Shown: positions 1 through 10,179, numbered from the stretch's first letter. The stretch is DNA of 64,000 nucleotides from Geotrypetes seraphini (GCF_902459505.1 NC_047101.1:14730705-14794704), one strand, 5' to 3'. Notes: a model not told the origin generated them from the sequence alone. Translations and numbers: made by a program.

Positions 1-285
1 AGACGGCAGAAGCAACTGTGAGGAGAACGATGGGAAAGGGAGGAGTAGGAGTGAAAGGATGAAGGAAGAGAAGTTGGAAGATAGAATGTCCATAGACTTT
101 CTGTGTTTCCGACTGTCCCTAAAGAGCATAGCCTCCCGGTAGAGGTGGTGGAGTCAGACTGTATCTGAATTTAAGAAAGCATGGGACAGGCACGTAGGAT
201 CTCTTAGGGAGGAGATAGTGGATGCTGCAGATGGGCCATTTGGCCTTTATTTGCCATCATGTTTCTGTTTCTATAGCCATAAAGC
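1..285 (+). mobile_element. CR1 LINE 3' end fragment
   Basis: The stretch around 140-280 matches the 3' end of the CR1 copies elsewhere in this window: the 'GTAGAGGTGGTGGAGTC' coding remnant, then 'GATGGGCCATTTGGCCTTTA' and a TGTTTCTGTTTCTAT tail. Only the last residues of the ORF2 reading frame and the 3' UTR remain, and the copy is 5'-truncated as most CR1 copies are. The boundary on the left is uncertain because the window begins here. Confidence 0.7.
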
Positions 286-328
286 TTTATGACCTCACAA
301 TGCAGGAGTAAAGAGCCTTAGCCTATTG

Positions 329-511
329 CGGTGTCTCGCAAACTTTCCGGCTGGCGGCACACTATATTCAGTGCCCTGGCTGGAAGGCACCCAGATGTCG
401 CCACGAGAGGCACATCCTGTACGCAGGTAGCTGGCATGGATGACTCTCCTCCTTGCCAGTGTGTCACGGCACACAAGAAATCTCAGGAGGCACACAGTTT
501 GCGATATACTG
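329..511. mobile_element. Short hAT-type MITE with 8-bp target duplication
   Basis: The ends are imperfect inverted repeats: CGGTGTCTCGCAAACT on the left and the complement of AGTTTGCGATATACTG on the right. The flanks are GCCTATTG (321-328) and GCCTATAG (512-519), a 7/8 match as expected for the 8-bp duplication made by hAT transposases. It sits inside CR1 tail sequence, which resumes at 512-580. It has no coding capacity, so it would have been moved in trans. Confidence 0.7.
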
Positions 512-580
512 GCCTATAGGGAGAGGAGGAGATAATGGATGCTGCAGATGGGCCATTTGACCTTTATCTGCTATTATGTT
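512..580 (+). mobile_element. CR1 3' tail, continued after hAT insertion
   Basis: This repeats the tail motif seen at 200-280 (GGAGATAATGGATGCTGCAG, then a TATGTTTCTATGTTTT end). Together with 286-320 it makes a tandem duplicate of the CR1 3' tail, similar to the arrays at 54600-55075 and 11125-11298. Confidence 0.6.
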
Positions 581-636
581 TCTATGTTTTAATGTAACGT
601 CCTTGAAACTCACCATCACTTAGCAATTCAGTTTCA

Positions 637-1252
637 TAAGAACATAAGCAATGCCTCTGCCGGGTCAGACCCGAGGTCCATCGTGCCCAGCAGTCCGCTC
701 ACGCGGCGGCCCAACAGGTCCAGGACCTGTGCAGTAATCCTCTATCTATACCCCTCTATCCCCTTTTCCAACAGGAAATTGTCCAATCCTTTCTTAAACC
801 CCAGTACCGTACTCTGCCCTATTACGTCCTCTGGAAGCGCATTCCAGGTATCCACCACCAGCTGAGTAAAGAAAAACTTCCTAGCATTTGTTTTGAATCT
901 ATCCCCTTCCAATTTTTCCGAATGCCCTCTTGTTCTTTTATGTTTTGAAAATTTGAAGAATCTATCTCTCTCTACTTTCTCTATGCCCTTCATGATCTTG
1001 TAGGTTTCTATCATGTCTCCTCTGAGTCTCCGCTTTTCCAGGGAGAAGAGCTCCAGCCTCTCCAATCTTTCAGTGTATGAAAGGTTTTCCATGCTCTCCT
1101 CTGGACCCTCTCAAGTATTGCCATATCCTTCTTAAGGTACGGTGACCAATACTGAACACAGTACTCCAGGTGCGGGCGCACCATTGCCCGATACAACGGC
1201 AGGATGACTTCTTTTGTTCTGGTCATAATACCATTTTTAATAATACCCAATC
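637..1252 (-). mobile_element. CR1 LINE, ORF2 C-terminal fragment
   Basis: Read on the minus strand this gives the CR1 ORF2 C-terminal region: YRAMVRPHLEYC, LERVQRRA, RRLRGDMIETYKI and VVDTWNALPEDVIGQST. The two coding segments (1011-1250 and 742-1092) lie in different frames, so the copy is frameshifted near 1011-1092. The 3' end, with the octamer-like 'CATAAGAACATAAG', is at 637. No reverse-transcriptase catalytic region is present, so this is a 5'-truncated dead copy. Confidence 0.85.
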
Positions 1253-2285
1253 CTCAGGACCCCTAAAGCAGGTCTGAATTTCAAGTTATCTAGAAAAAAT
1301 GTGCACAAGGTTCATAATCATACATTTTGCCAACAAATCAATTGTCATTTCATGAATTACTCTGAAACCTGTTTATTTCTTATGACTCCCTTGTAGATTT
1401 GATTTCATGAATTGCCTAGCTGCAGATTTGGGTTGCTATCTCATACATATTGATTCTGCGTCTAATGCATATTCTTCTGTGCCTCTTGTTTCTCCCCTCT
1501 TCTCCTTCCAACCACCCCCACTACCTTTCCCCTCTTTCTCTCAAGATCTGTCCTTGCCTCTTGTCCTTTCTCCATCCCTCCTTAGGCCAGTTTAGAGGTA
1601 ACGGGACTTATTAACCAGTGATCAAGAGCTAGGCTTGTCCTTATGTGAGCTGAAAACACCAAAACTGGAAGAATTGATGACATCTTGTAATGCATCTGTT
1701 ATTGTCTGAAAACCAGCAAGAGGCTGGAACTATCCAGAAAGCACTGGAGCAAGAAAAAAACGATATTGCATCCTGCTTGGGTATTTTAATTGTCATTTAG
1801 ATTACCAAAACTGCAGACAACTGTTTTTCCAACAGAGAATGTATTTATGCAGAACATTCTGAAGGTCAGCATTAGAAGCAATGCAACGAGATAATCGCAA
1901 AATACAGAGAATAAATCCGAGACTTCCTTAAACAGCAAAATGCAACTCAGTAGATGAGTTAAATCTCCGGCATACAGAATTAACTGCAACATAAGTTTAT
2001 CATCCACAGCTTGGCATCTAGATGAGTTTTTATGGAGGTCTCGTGGATGAAAGGTTTCTGAAATGAAAAATAAATAATGCATTAACTGGAATGCTTAGAG
2101 ACTTTGCTATAATTCCATAAAAAAAAGGTGTCGTATAAAACTAAAATCCCCCAGACGATAATGCTATTTAACTAACATAATAATTAGCCAAAGACCTTTG
2201 ATCTCCAGTTGTATTGGAGCTGCTGGAGCTCAGATGTGACATTACAAGTCTTAATTCACAGTCACTCGGGGAATATTTCCTTTAT
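1253..2285. other. Unassigned AT-rich DNA
   Basis: I recognise no gene or repeat here. A 98-codon frame on the minus strand at 1786-2082 has a hydrophobic, cysteine-rich translation but no family match I know and no supporting splice signals, so I do not call it. Pyrimidine-rich sequence lies at 1480-1590. Confidence 0.4.
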
Positions 2286-2345
2286 TTTAGAGAATGATGC
2301 GGGGAAAAATTTGTCCCCGTCCCGGCAAACCATCCGCACAAGCCT
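2286..2345. repeat. Terminal fragment of the GACACGG inverted-repeat element
   Basis: AGAGAATGATGCGGGG followed by TTGTCCCCGTCCCGGC resembles the outer end of the inverted-repeat element at 52461-53150. Only one end is present. Confidence 0.4.
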
Positions 2346-2839
2346 CAAATAGTTATGATTTTATACTGAACTTATTTTAATAAAGTATAAAAAGAAACAA
2401 TATTCTGTCCAATTGTCATTTTATAAATCACAAATAATACAGAGCAAGGATCAACAAAACCCTTGTCTCCCCTATCCCTCGCCCCACTATTGAGAAAACT
2501 GAAGTCAAATACAGAATGCTACACAGAAATACTTTGGTCACACATGGCAGGAATAGTGTTAGGGGAGTGCAACTAGGGCAACTGCCCCCTGGCCAGAGAG
2601 AGCCCTAAGCCAGCTGGAAGCTAAAGAAGCACTGCCTGGTCTTTGCGGTCCCCAGTTATGTCTAACACGAGCCGCATTTTGAGCTAATTCGCTCTCAAAA
2701 ACAAGAACATCCATCACATTGATTTGCAATTCTATTCTATCTACTTTAGTGTCTCCAATTTTTTTTTTTTGTTGGTTTTGCAATTTTATAACTTCAATTA
2801 TGTGCCGGAGCTAAAAAAAAGGTTGACATTGGTTTAGAT

Positions 2840-3012
2840 CAGGGATCTCAAAGTCCCTCCTTGAGGGCTGCATTCCAGTCGGGTTTTCAGGATTTCCCCA
2901 ATGAATATGCATGAGATCTATGTGCATGCTCTGCTTTCAATGCATATTCATTGGGGAAATCCTGAAAACCCGACTGGACCGCGGCCCTCAAGGAGGGACT
3001 TTGAGATCCCTG
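2840..3012. mobile_element. Palindromic hAT-type MITE, copy 1
   Basis: This is a 173-bp near-perfect palindrome beginning CAGGGATCTCAAAGTCCCTC and ending with its complement. The inner arms carry TTTCAGGATTTCCCCAATGA and the core ATGAATATGCATGAG. The flanks GTTTAGAT and CTCTAGAG both fit the NTCTAGAN-like preference of hAT/Charlie elements. It has no coding capacity and belongs to the same family as 3668, 5425, 28426, 32691 and 61909. Confidence 0.8.
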
Positions 3013-3054
3013 CTCTAGAGTTATTTTCCACAAAGGTGATATGATCCTCCAAAC

Positions 3055-3225
3055 CCAAGTGACCTTCAAGAGCTGTTTCTCTCATTTGCAGCTATTATGC
3101 TCCCTCTCTCCTTACCGTGAGAAGGCAAATCTTGTCTCAGTTGTGCATGCCATGATAACAGCAAGATGGGATTACTGTAATGTACTTTACACGGGTCTGA
3201 CTGGGCCTACTTCAGTGATGGATAC
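3055..3225 (+). mobile_element. L2 LINE fragment
   Basis: The translation contains NLVSVVHAMITARWDYCNVL followed by YTGLTG, the conserved C-terminal region of L2-clade reverse transcriptases (usual form: HAxxxSRLDYCNALYxGLP). It is 5'- and 3'-truncated, and the SINE-like tail at 3236 follows directly. Confidence 0.7.
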
Positions 3226-3235
3226 TGGATGCAGG

Positions 3236-3388
3236 AGTGACCCTGGGCAAGTCACTTAATCCCCCCTTTGCCCCAGGTACACTAGATAGAGTTTGAGCCC
3301 ATCGGGACAGATAGGGAAATATGATAAAGTACCCGAATGTAAAACCACTTAGGATATAAGTGGTATATAAATAATAAAGTTAAAAAAA
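3236..3388 (+). mobile_element. tRNA-derived SINE, 5'-truncated
   Basis: It begins inside the body at GAGTGACCCTGGGCAAGTCA, continues with the shared 'CCAGGTACACTAGATAG' body and ends with an AGTGGTATATAAATAATAAA tail and A-run. The tRNA-like head with A and B boxes, seen in the copy at 33186, is missing. Confidence 0.75.
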
Positions 3389-3667
3389 AAAATAATCTCA
3401 GTGGCTATGAGGTCACCAGGAAAGCGGTAGGAAGCCCTTCTCTGGGCTATATTAGTAGATAAGATTATCCTAAAAGCAGCTGTTCCTCTGCAAACAGGTT
3501 TATAAAAATATTAGGCTTTAAAGTACTGCAGAAATATAATGTTATACACCCCCCCCCCTCCCGCCTCAGCGTAATATCTTCATGTACCAGTTTCATTTCT
3601 GCTCAGTGCAGTATAGCTGGTCCATTTTTTCCTCTTCTTTATTTCCAAAGTAAATCCTACTTTATTT

Positions 3668-3842
3668 CTGGGTGGGAAACTCCGGTCCTCGAGGGCCGTA
3701 ATCCAGTCGGGTTTTCAGGATTTCCCCTAATGAATATGCATTGAAAGCAGTGCATGCACATAGAACTCATGCATTTTCATTGGGGAAATCCTGAAAACCC
3801 GACTGGATTACGGCCCTCCAGGACCGGAGTTCCCCACCCCTG
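3668..3842. mobile_element. Palindromic hAT-type MITE, copy 2
   Basis: Same palindromic family as 2840, but the ends are of the CAGGGGTAGGGAACTCCGG type. The core around 3725-3790 is ATGAATATGCATTGAAAGCA. The flanks CTTTATTT and CTTTAGAA share only the first five bases, so the duplication is eroded or the left edge is off by a base. Confidence 0.7.
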
Positions 3843-4289
3843 CTTTAGAAAGTAAATAAAAGAAACTGGAGGCAATCTCGTGTAAGAAAGTGAAGGGACT
3901 GCACTGTACCTTGGGTGTAGATACCTGGGTTCACCCTGGTCAGAACACTTTGCCATAAAAGTCTTACTTTAAGCTGGGCTTTGCTCACGTTCAGGTGAAG
4001 GGGGAACCTAGAGACACATTTAAATGTTAGAACAGGGCTGACATTTTTGGTGGTGAGGGTCTCTACCCTACAGGAAAAGACCATCAGTCATGTTTTGATA
4101 CCTGAAGAAAATCGATGGAGTCTGATATTACTATTGCTTCGGAGAATTAAAGCCAGGCTTTAATCCCCTGTTCTGTTACCGAGTTAGGTAACGTCTGCCC
4201 ACGATATATTAAACTCAAAACCTTGACACAGTTTCTTATTTTGCTCATTTATACAAAACTGCAAGGGTTAAATCTGCTGCCGGCCCAGT
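3843..4289. other. Unassigned DNA
   Basis: No gene or known repeat was recognised. The base composition is ordinary. Confidence 0.3.
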
Positions 4290-4513
4290 ATCACGCCCCT
4301 GGGTTCTCTCTCTTTTCCCTCTACACTCGCAGTAACGTCCGCGGCTCGTCACTCCCCCGCGGAAGCAGGAAATTACATCAGAGAACGCGGCGGAAGTAAC
4401 CAGATAATCGGGGTGGTCCGCGGAGTTTGACGTAATCGTGACTCAGGGAAAAGCGATGTTGCACACCTGTAGAGAACCGGGGAGAGAGATTGATCTAGAC
4501 TGTGCGGGGGCAG
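4290..4513 (+). promoter_or_regulatory. Candidate CpG-rich promoter / non-coding first exon
   Basis: This is a local CpG-rich patch in otherwise AT-rich DNA. It contains GCGGAAGTAA (ETS/GABP-like), TGACGTAA (CRE/ATF-like), GTGACTCA (AP-1-like) and several CCGCGG. A plausible donor GGGGGCAG|GTGAGCG follows at 4513/4514 on the plus strand. No coding sequence was recognised. It could also be an old element end, so the call is tentative. Confidence 0.3.
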
Positions 4514-4819
4514 GTGAGCGATGTCTAACCGTTGAGGGGAGATAGAGTGGATCCACGGAGAGAGAGATCGGGGGGGGGAGTAGTTGGGGAAAAAAGAGAG
4601 AAAGACGCTGGATCCACAGAGAAAGAGGGGGGGGGGATAGAAATGGTGGAGGGAAAAGAGGGGGGGTGGAATGCTGCCTGGCTGGGACAGGGACACATAA
4701 GGGGTAATGCTCTGATACGGGGAAGGGGGATGGTAACACTGAGAGGGCAGAGCTGAACATGGGGCTAGGAATAGGGTCATAGAAGGGAGAGGCTGGCCAC
4801 GATAGATAGATAGTCACGG
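4514..4819. repeat. Purine-rich low-complexity tract
   Basis: G- and GA-rich sequence with several G8-10 runs. The open frames on both strands here are products of low complexity and are not genes. Confidence 0.6.
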
Positions 4820-4960
4820 ATGATGCAGTAAATTACAGCCTGGCCAGTTCCAGACAAGACTGTGGAAACTATTATAACGAATATCAAAACATGTAGACAA
4901 ATGGCCTAGTGTCAAGCATGGATTCAGCCAACTTGCTTCATTTCTTTGAAGCAAGGTGAT
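4820..4960 (+). mobile_element. Old CR1-like RT fragment
   Basis: The translation gives KTVETIITNIKTCRQMA and QAWIQPTCFISL, which resembles the region before RT motif A in CR1-type ORF2 (KxVExxI...QxGF...TCLxxL). It is very degraded. A short hairpin, GCTTCATTTCTTTGAAGC, is within it. Confidence 0.35.
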
Positions 4961-5206
4961 GGAGAGTACTGGAGGTGAGGGCTGAGAGGTGAAGCATGGT
5001 GATGGAGGGTAGGTGAGGGCTGAGAGGAAAGAAATGGGGATGGGTGAACGAGGGAAGAGGGTAGGAGAGTAGGTTGGGGGGGGGGGGAGACAGAGGAGGC
5101 ACCAGAGAGGAGATGAGAGGAAGATGAGAATTCTTCACTTCACTTGAGCAGTTTCATCTGTCTGTTTTTAGTTTTCAATCCACGAGCTTCTGTATCAGAA
5201 CCTTAA

Positions 5207-5254
5207 GGGACCTGATGAAGACAGAATAGTCAAAACACTGACCGTGTTGGGTCC
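5207..5254 (+). ncRNA. Hammerhead-ribozyme-like remnant
   Basis: CTGATGA is followed by a small hairpin (GAC-agaata-GTC), AAAAC where GAAAC is expected, a second hairpin (CAC-tgacc-GTG) and UU as the possible cleavage site. GGAC upstream can pair with GTCC downstream. The order of parts is that of a type I hammerhead, as found in Penelope-like elements. The altered GAAA box and the poor junction with stem I suggest an inactive relic. Confidence 0.3.
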
Positions 5255-5424
5255 ATAGTTCCCAAAGTTTGGGGTCCTAGGTATATTTTTATGTGGATTA
5301 TTTTACTGTTGAACATCTTCTGCACAAGTCTTTTGTTCTTGTTGTATTATGCTTTTGCATTTTGGAGGGTAAAATGTAAAAACAGGAACCGAAATGCTTT
5401 TTCTCAGTGTTGCACTGCTTATAG

Positions 5425-5620
5425 CCGGGGGGGGGGGGGGGGGGTCAAAGGCCCTCCTCCAGGGCCGCAATCCAGTCGGGTTTTCCCAATGAATATGCAT
5501 GAGATCTATTTGCATGCACTGCTTTCATTGTAGGCTCATAGATCTCATGCATATTCATTGGGGGACATCCTGAAAACCCGACTGGATTGCGGCCCTCGAG
5601 GACGGACTTTAACACCCCTG
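5425..5620. mobile_element. Palindromic hAT-type MITE, copy 3, perfect 8-bp duplication
   Basis: Palindrome with a G-run at its left end, the TCCAGTCGGGTTTTC arms and the ATGAATATGCATGAG core. The flanks are identical: GCTTATAG at 5417-5424 and again at 5621-5628. This is strong direct evidence of hAT-type integration. Confidence 0.88.
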
Positions 5621-5625
5621 GCTTA

Positions 5626-5775
5626 TAGGGACCCTTTTACTAAAGCCATAGTAAAAGCGGTCTTAGCACGCCCCTTATGCGGGACTTTCCCTCATGCTAA
5701 GGTCACTTTTGCTGTGGCCGGAAAATGGCTGATTCCCCCATTTTTCAAATTAACGGCCATGCACTCATTTTAATT
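5626..5775. repeat. MITE fragment with GGGACCCTTTTACTAAAG end
   Basis: The end motif GGGACCCTTTTACTAAAGCC recalls the PIF/Harbinger-like MITEs at 6523-6645 and 19205-19311. The second end is not evident. Confidence 0.4.
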
Positions 5776-6254
5776 CCAGGTAGCTGAAACTGGGATCCTA
5801 GTCGGGACTTTGACTCGGTGATTTTATCAAGTAAGTGTACTTGGACTTCTTGTTTTGTTCATAAATGTACCCGTTGGTTGTTTTATGACATCTCGCTTGC
5901 CTTTTTTTTGTTGTTGTTGACGACATATATTGAGGCAAGTCTTCCCTGTTTCTCTTCTGTCCGTTCATGGTATTCTACGATTCTGTACCGGGAGGATAAA
6001 TTTTAAGGAAACGCTGCAAACGCAATTATTTGCTAATGCTTTTCTATGCTAATGCTAATTCCTTTTGAAAATATCTTCTTCAGAACGCTCTGATTGTAAT
6101 GTGTGATTTAAAGCTTGTTTGCATTTCTAAATCGTTTGACTTTGATTTGTTCTTGCCTGTATATGTTGATTGGTTTTGTCATCTACCGTGGAATGGATCG
6201 TTCGATCTAATGCTTTTTTGCTTTCTTAGCTGTTGAAGCCTGATTTGATCTGAT
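5776..6254. other. Unassigned DNA
   Basis: No gene recognised. T-rich stretches at 5900-5920; nothing else of note. Confidence 0.3.
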
Positions 6255-6440
6255 ATATTAATAATAATAATAATAGTAATAACTTAATTTTGTATACCGC
6301 CATACCCAGGGAGTTCTAGGCGATTCACATCAGTTAATCAAGGTTACAAACAATGAAGTCAATGAAGTTAACCGGAATATACAAGAATGTACAATAGGAA
6401 GGAGGTCATATATGGGAAAACAGGAGTATATTGACATCTT
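6255..6440 (-). mobile_element. L2-type LINE 3' end
   Basis: Read in reverse it ends with ...GGCGGTATACAAAATTAAGT then an ATT microsatellite, the 3' tail shared by L2-like LINEs and the SINE in this window. No coding part remains. Confidence 0.5.
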
Positions 6441-6522
6441 GTATTGGGGGGGGGATGTTAACGGGATAAAGCGAAGTACTTTTGCTTCTGTTATGCTGGC
6501 TTTGTAAATTTTAAAGCGTTTA

Positions 6523-6645
6523 GGGCCTGTTTTACAAAGCCTAGCGACTGCAGCGCAGTAACGGCCCCGAAGCCCATAGACATTTAAAGGGCTTCGGGGC
6601 TGTTGCCGCACGGCAGCCGCTAGTTCGGCTTTGGAAAACAGGCCC
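6523..6645. mobile_element. PIF/Harbinger-like MITE
   Basis: 123-bp element with inverted ends GGGCCTGTTTTACAAAGCC and GGCTTTGGAAAACAGGCCC. It has an inner hairpin, GCCCCGAAGCCC...GGGCTTCGGGGC. It is flanked on both sides by TTA (6520-6522, 6646-6648), the 3-bp TWA target duplication of PIF/Harbinger transposases. Confidence 0.7.
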
Positions 6646-7194
6646 TTAGTCAGTTAAACAGCCTTATTTGAGACACCGAGGAACTCATGATATTCATACC
6701 CCATTAGACACCTGCAATTTTAGGGTGTTGGGTGTTTGACGTTCACGGATGTACTCATATAGTGATATCGGTGCATATGGTTTTGCTACTCCTTGCTTCT
6801 GTGTGTACACTTATTCTTAGAGCGCGAAGTAAGGTTCTGTTCCGACAATATTTCATTGGTTTTGTCATCTACCATGGAATGGATCGTTCTGTAGGGTCAT
6901 GAAATGGTTAACTGTTGTTTGAAATATTGCTCTGGCCTACATAGCTGAAAACAATGTATAATCTACTGACATCATCTGCTTGAAATGTATGTCCCTGCCT
7001 TACCACATTTTAAGCTAAATAGATAAGAGTTTGAGCCATGATGTACCCTGCCCTCCTGAACATGTAACATTTAGAACCGCAAGGCTTAGATAAGCAGAGA
7101 AATGAGCTAGCTTCCTATAGGACTATAAGTTGTACCCCTGAACCTATCATAAGTGCTGGCTTAGGACCAATAATAATTGTAGAAAAGTTATAGA
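6646..7194. other. Unassigned DNA
   Basis: No gene. The segment 6895-7190 looks like a spaced single-copy or old-element sequence with no recognised ends. Confidence 0.3.
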
Positions 7195-7362
7195 AGTAAC
7201 AATTTTGCATAAGGTAAAACTGTTAAAGGAAAGTTTTATAAACTATAAAGAGTTTAACCTCATGCAAAATTGTTAAGACATTAACTATTTTTTTCTGCGG
7301 CCCTCCAAGTACCTACAAATCCAAAATGTAGCCCCGCAAAGGGTTTGAGTTTGAGACCACTG
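7195..7362. mobile_element. hAT-type MITE family B, one end
   Basis: It ends GAGTTTGAGACCACTG, the complement of CAGTGGTCTCAAACTC, with the family B body GGCCCTCCAAGTACCTAC. An internal inverted repeat, CAATTTTGCATAAGG...CCTCATGCAAAATTG, is visible at 7200-7275. Same family as 10832-11124 and 11299-11396. Confidence 0.65.
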
Positions 7363-7689
7363 GTTTATTGTGAGCTTCTATACCACTACTAATGACAGGG
7401 AAGTCAATTCAGAGTGGTTTGGATGAGTTTCTGTAGCGATGTTGCAATGCAGAATTATTAATACCGGCATAATTATGCCATAATCGATCATCCTTCTTAT
7501 GTTACCCTCACATTGATCATCCTACTTATATTCATATGGTTAGGGGGGCAGATAATAGGCATGGTTGATTTAAGCATCACTAAGAGTCCGAATAAGGTAC
7601 CAGTAAATTAGGCCTGGAAAACCCTGGTCTAATATACCGGTGCCACCGCTAGAATGCCTAAGTATGGCTAGTTGCCGCTAGGCGGGTTT

Positions 7690-7757
7690 CTATAAAGAGC
7701 ACCGAGCGGTTGATTGACAACAATGCTGAGCGGTGCTCTTTATAAAATCAGGCCCAA
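7690..7757. repeat. Short hairpin repeat
   Basis: Inverted arms TATAAAGAGCACCGAGCGG and CTGAGCGGTGCTCTTTATA surround a 13-bp loop. The right end, ATCAGGCCC, recalls the GGGCCTG ends of the Harbinger-like MITEs. Probably a small MITE. Confidence 0.5.
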
Positions 7758-7774
7758 GAGCCCTAATCTGTTTA

Positions 7775-7975
7775 GGAGGGAGAAGTGGCCTTGCGGTTAG
7801 AGCTACAGCCTCAGCAGCCTGAGGCTGTGGGTTCAAATCCTGTGCTGCTCCTTGTGACCCTGGGCAAGCCACATTATCAGGTACATTAGATAGGTTGAGT
7901 ACCTGAAGGTAAAACCGCTTAGACAACCTCCATTGATAGGCGGTGTATAAATAACATTATTATTATTATTTAGCT
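7775..7975 (+). mobile_element. tRNA-derived SINE
   Basis: The tRNA-like head has an A-box-like TGGCCTTGCGGTTAGAGC and a B box, GGGTTCAAATCC. It is followed by the body 'CTTGTGACCCTGGGCAAG' and a tail, GATAGGCGGTGTATAAATAA, with an ATT microsatellite. Part of the body is deleted relative to the 33186 copy. Confidence 0.85.
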
Positions 7976-8157
7976 GCGGTTCATATATTCCACTCTCTTT
8001 ATCATATTTTTATGGCCTTTCTCTCTACATCTTTTTTGTTCCACGCGTATCTGTTTTGAAAAGAAATGACTGGAACTGCACCTAATACTCAAGGAACAGT
8101 TGCTGCGTAGAAAAATAATAGTATTCTTGGTTTTATTCTGCATTCCTTTCTGAATAA

Positions 8158-8966
8158 TCCTATATAATAAAAGCCTAAGCGCACATGCACACTTAGGATT
8201 TTGTGTTCCCTGCCGCTGTGGTGTGTGATCCGTGGCCGCCAACCCGGCGGCAGGGAACATTCTGGCCACTCCCCTCCTCCCGCCCTCACTCACCATGGAA
8301 GCCAGGCAAGTTCTCTCCCTGCCCGCGTCCTCGGCAGGAAATACACCTCCAGCCCTCACTTGCCGCTGCTGCCGATCCTCCTCTTCAGAGCAGCCTGCGA
8401 TGGTGGCCGGCTTTAGCGAACCTCGCAGGCCGCTCTCCAACCTCGGTAGCACGTTTCCTCTGACGCATGGGATCGCGTCAGAGGGAACGTGTTACCGAGT
8501 TGGAGAGCGGCCTGCGAGGTTTGCTAAAGCCGGCCACCATCGCAGGCTGCTCTGAAGAGGAGGATCAGCCACCACAATCGCCAAAAAGTAGAGTCCTGCA
8601 TTTGTGGCAGCAAGGGGACCTGGAGGGGAAGGGAAATACCGCTGCTGCTTCTGCAAAGGAAAGTGGGGGGAGGGGGGGAATGCTGCTACTACTTCACAGG
8701 GACCTGGAGGGGAAGGGAAATACCGCTGCTGTTTCTGGGATGGGGGGGGGAGAGAGACAGGAAGAAATACAGACAGACAGACAAAGGAGGCCAGGGAGAG
8801 AGACAGACAGACAAAGGGTGCCAGGGAGAGAGAGAGAAAAATAGCAGGAGGAAGAGAGACAGAAAGAAAGGAAGAAAGAGACGGGAGCAGGGAGAGAGAC
8901 ATAAATAAAGAAAGACAGACAGGCATATATTCTAGCACCCATTAATGTAACGGGCTTAAACACTAG
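8158..8966 (+). mobile_element. Non-autonomous Helitron
   Basis: It starts TCCTATATAATAAAAGCC and ends CACTAG, inserted between A (8157) and T (8967), as Helitrons do. Twelve bases before the end lies a hairpin, CCCATTA-atg-TAACGGG, with one mismatch. There are no terminal inverted repeats and no target duplication. The cargo is a 95-bp-arm palindrome, two GGGACCTGGAGGGGAAGGGA units and a GACAGACA-rich tract. No Rep/helicase frame is present, so it is mobilised in trans. The overlapping open frames inside are palindrome and low-complexity shadows. Confidence 0.8.
8371..8566. repeat. Palindrome inside the Helitron
   Basis: Arms of about 95 bp (GATCCTCCTCTTCAGAGCAG on the left and its complement near 8550) meet at a short ATGGGATC spacer around 8467. 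A few mismatches distinguish the arms. Confidence 0.8.
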
Positions 8967-9379
8967 TTTCTAATATTCTGTTAGCTTTTATTGGACAACC
9001 CCACACACTCCCTGCTCAGGGTTTCGGCGTATGGTCCACAGAGACTCCAAGCTTCTTTTCCTGAGCGGTGAATCCCAACATTTATGACTTTTGGTATACC
9101 AAGTGCCACAATTGCCATTTTCCCTTTTTTCATATATTCTTTAAGAAAATGACAAGACGATTGGTTAGAATAATCTGGGAGCTCATGCATTGTGCTTGCT
9201 AGATTCATTTTGATGCTCTGAGCCCTGCAGTTAAGTATGTGGTTAACACCTCTCTGGCTGATGAATTTCCTGCACTGCCTAATGTCAGCATGGGCTTTCC
9301 ACCAGCTCAGGGAGCATAATTTAGAGTGCAGGAAATGCTGACAAAAGGTAAGAGATGCAATAATCTTTCCATTATCCAC

Positions 9380-9534
9380 TGTGTGATGCAGTGGTTAAAG
9401 CTCCTGCCTCAGCACCTTGAGGTGGTGGGTTCAACCCACACTGCTCCTTGTGACACTGGGCATTCCCCCATTGCCTCAGGTATGTTAGATAGGTTATGAG
9501 CCCACCGGGACAGACAGGGAAAAATGCTTGAGTA
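9380..9534 (+). mobile_element. tRNA-derived SINE, 5' part of a split copy
   Basis: It contains the A box TGATGCAGTGGTTAAAGC and the B box GGGTTCAACCC, then the body as far as AAAAATGCTTGAGTA (9520-9534). The rest of the SINE continues at 10473 after an insertion, and the 15-bp motif is duplicated at the junction. Confidence 0.85.
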
Positions 9535-10179
9535 AACACTAAGAAAATTATTCCAGTTATTCATAGAATTACATATAAGCTATAATTACCTTCAAAACCC
9601 TCTATAATAAGACTCCTGCTTTCTTATTTAAATTATTAATTCCATATTCTGTAAAGAGAATTTTAAGATCTAATGAACAAAACCTATTGACTATTCCTTC
9701 GTTGAAAATTATAAATACAAGACGACAATTTATTTTTTCCGTTACTGCACCACAGACTTGGAATGCCCTCCCTATATTTTTAAGGGAAGAAAAAGGAATT
9801 TGGAAAATTTAAAAGTAACTTAAAAACATTTCTCTTCAAGGATGCCTTTGCAAACTAATTTTAATATCCTACAACCCCATTAAATTTTATCTTATCATAT
9901 TTTGTTATTTTGTTAACCTTCTGTATTTTTCCCTTAATGTTTTCTCTTTACTTTAAAGATTTGTATTTCATTCCTCCTTACCTAATGTTATGGGTATGTT
10001 AAATTGATTGTAATTTTGTATTTTTTTTAAGTATTTTTATTTATTGTATTGTCACCCAACAAATGTAATTTTAAACTGTACATCGCTTAGAAGTATGATT
10101 AAGCGATTAATCAAAAAACCTATTAAACTTGAAAAAATGAAGTATAGAAGATAGGAAGTGAGGCTCAATGGAAAAATCC
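9535..10179 (+). mobile_element. L2 LINE 3' end inserted in the SINE
   Basis: The remnant frame near 9730-9860 (APQTWNALP-like, then LKTFLFKDAF-like) is the C-terminus of L2 ORF2. It is followed by a 3' UTR and the tail TCGCTTAGAAGTATGATTAA...AAACTTGAAAAAATGAA. The insertion together with the adjoining palindrome is bracketed by the 15-bp duplication AAAAATGCTTGAGTA, typical of LINE integration. It is heavily 5'-truncated. Confidence 0.7.

Noticed and set aside
1786-2082. 98-codon hydrophobic frame on the minus strand
   Set aside because: No family resemblance, no splice signals and AT-rich surroundings.
8467-8945. Overlapping open frames in the Helitron
   Set aside because: They are read from the palindrome and the GACAGACA repeat, with no helicase or Rep motif.
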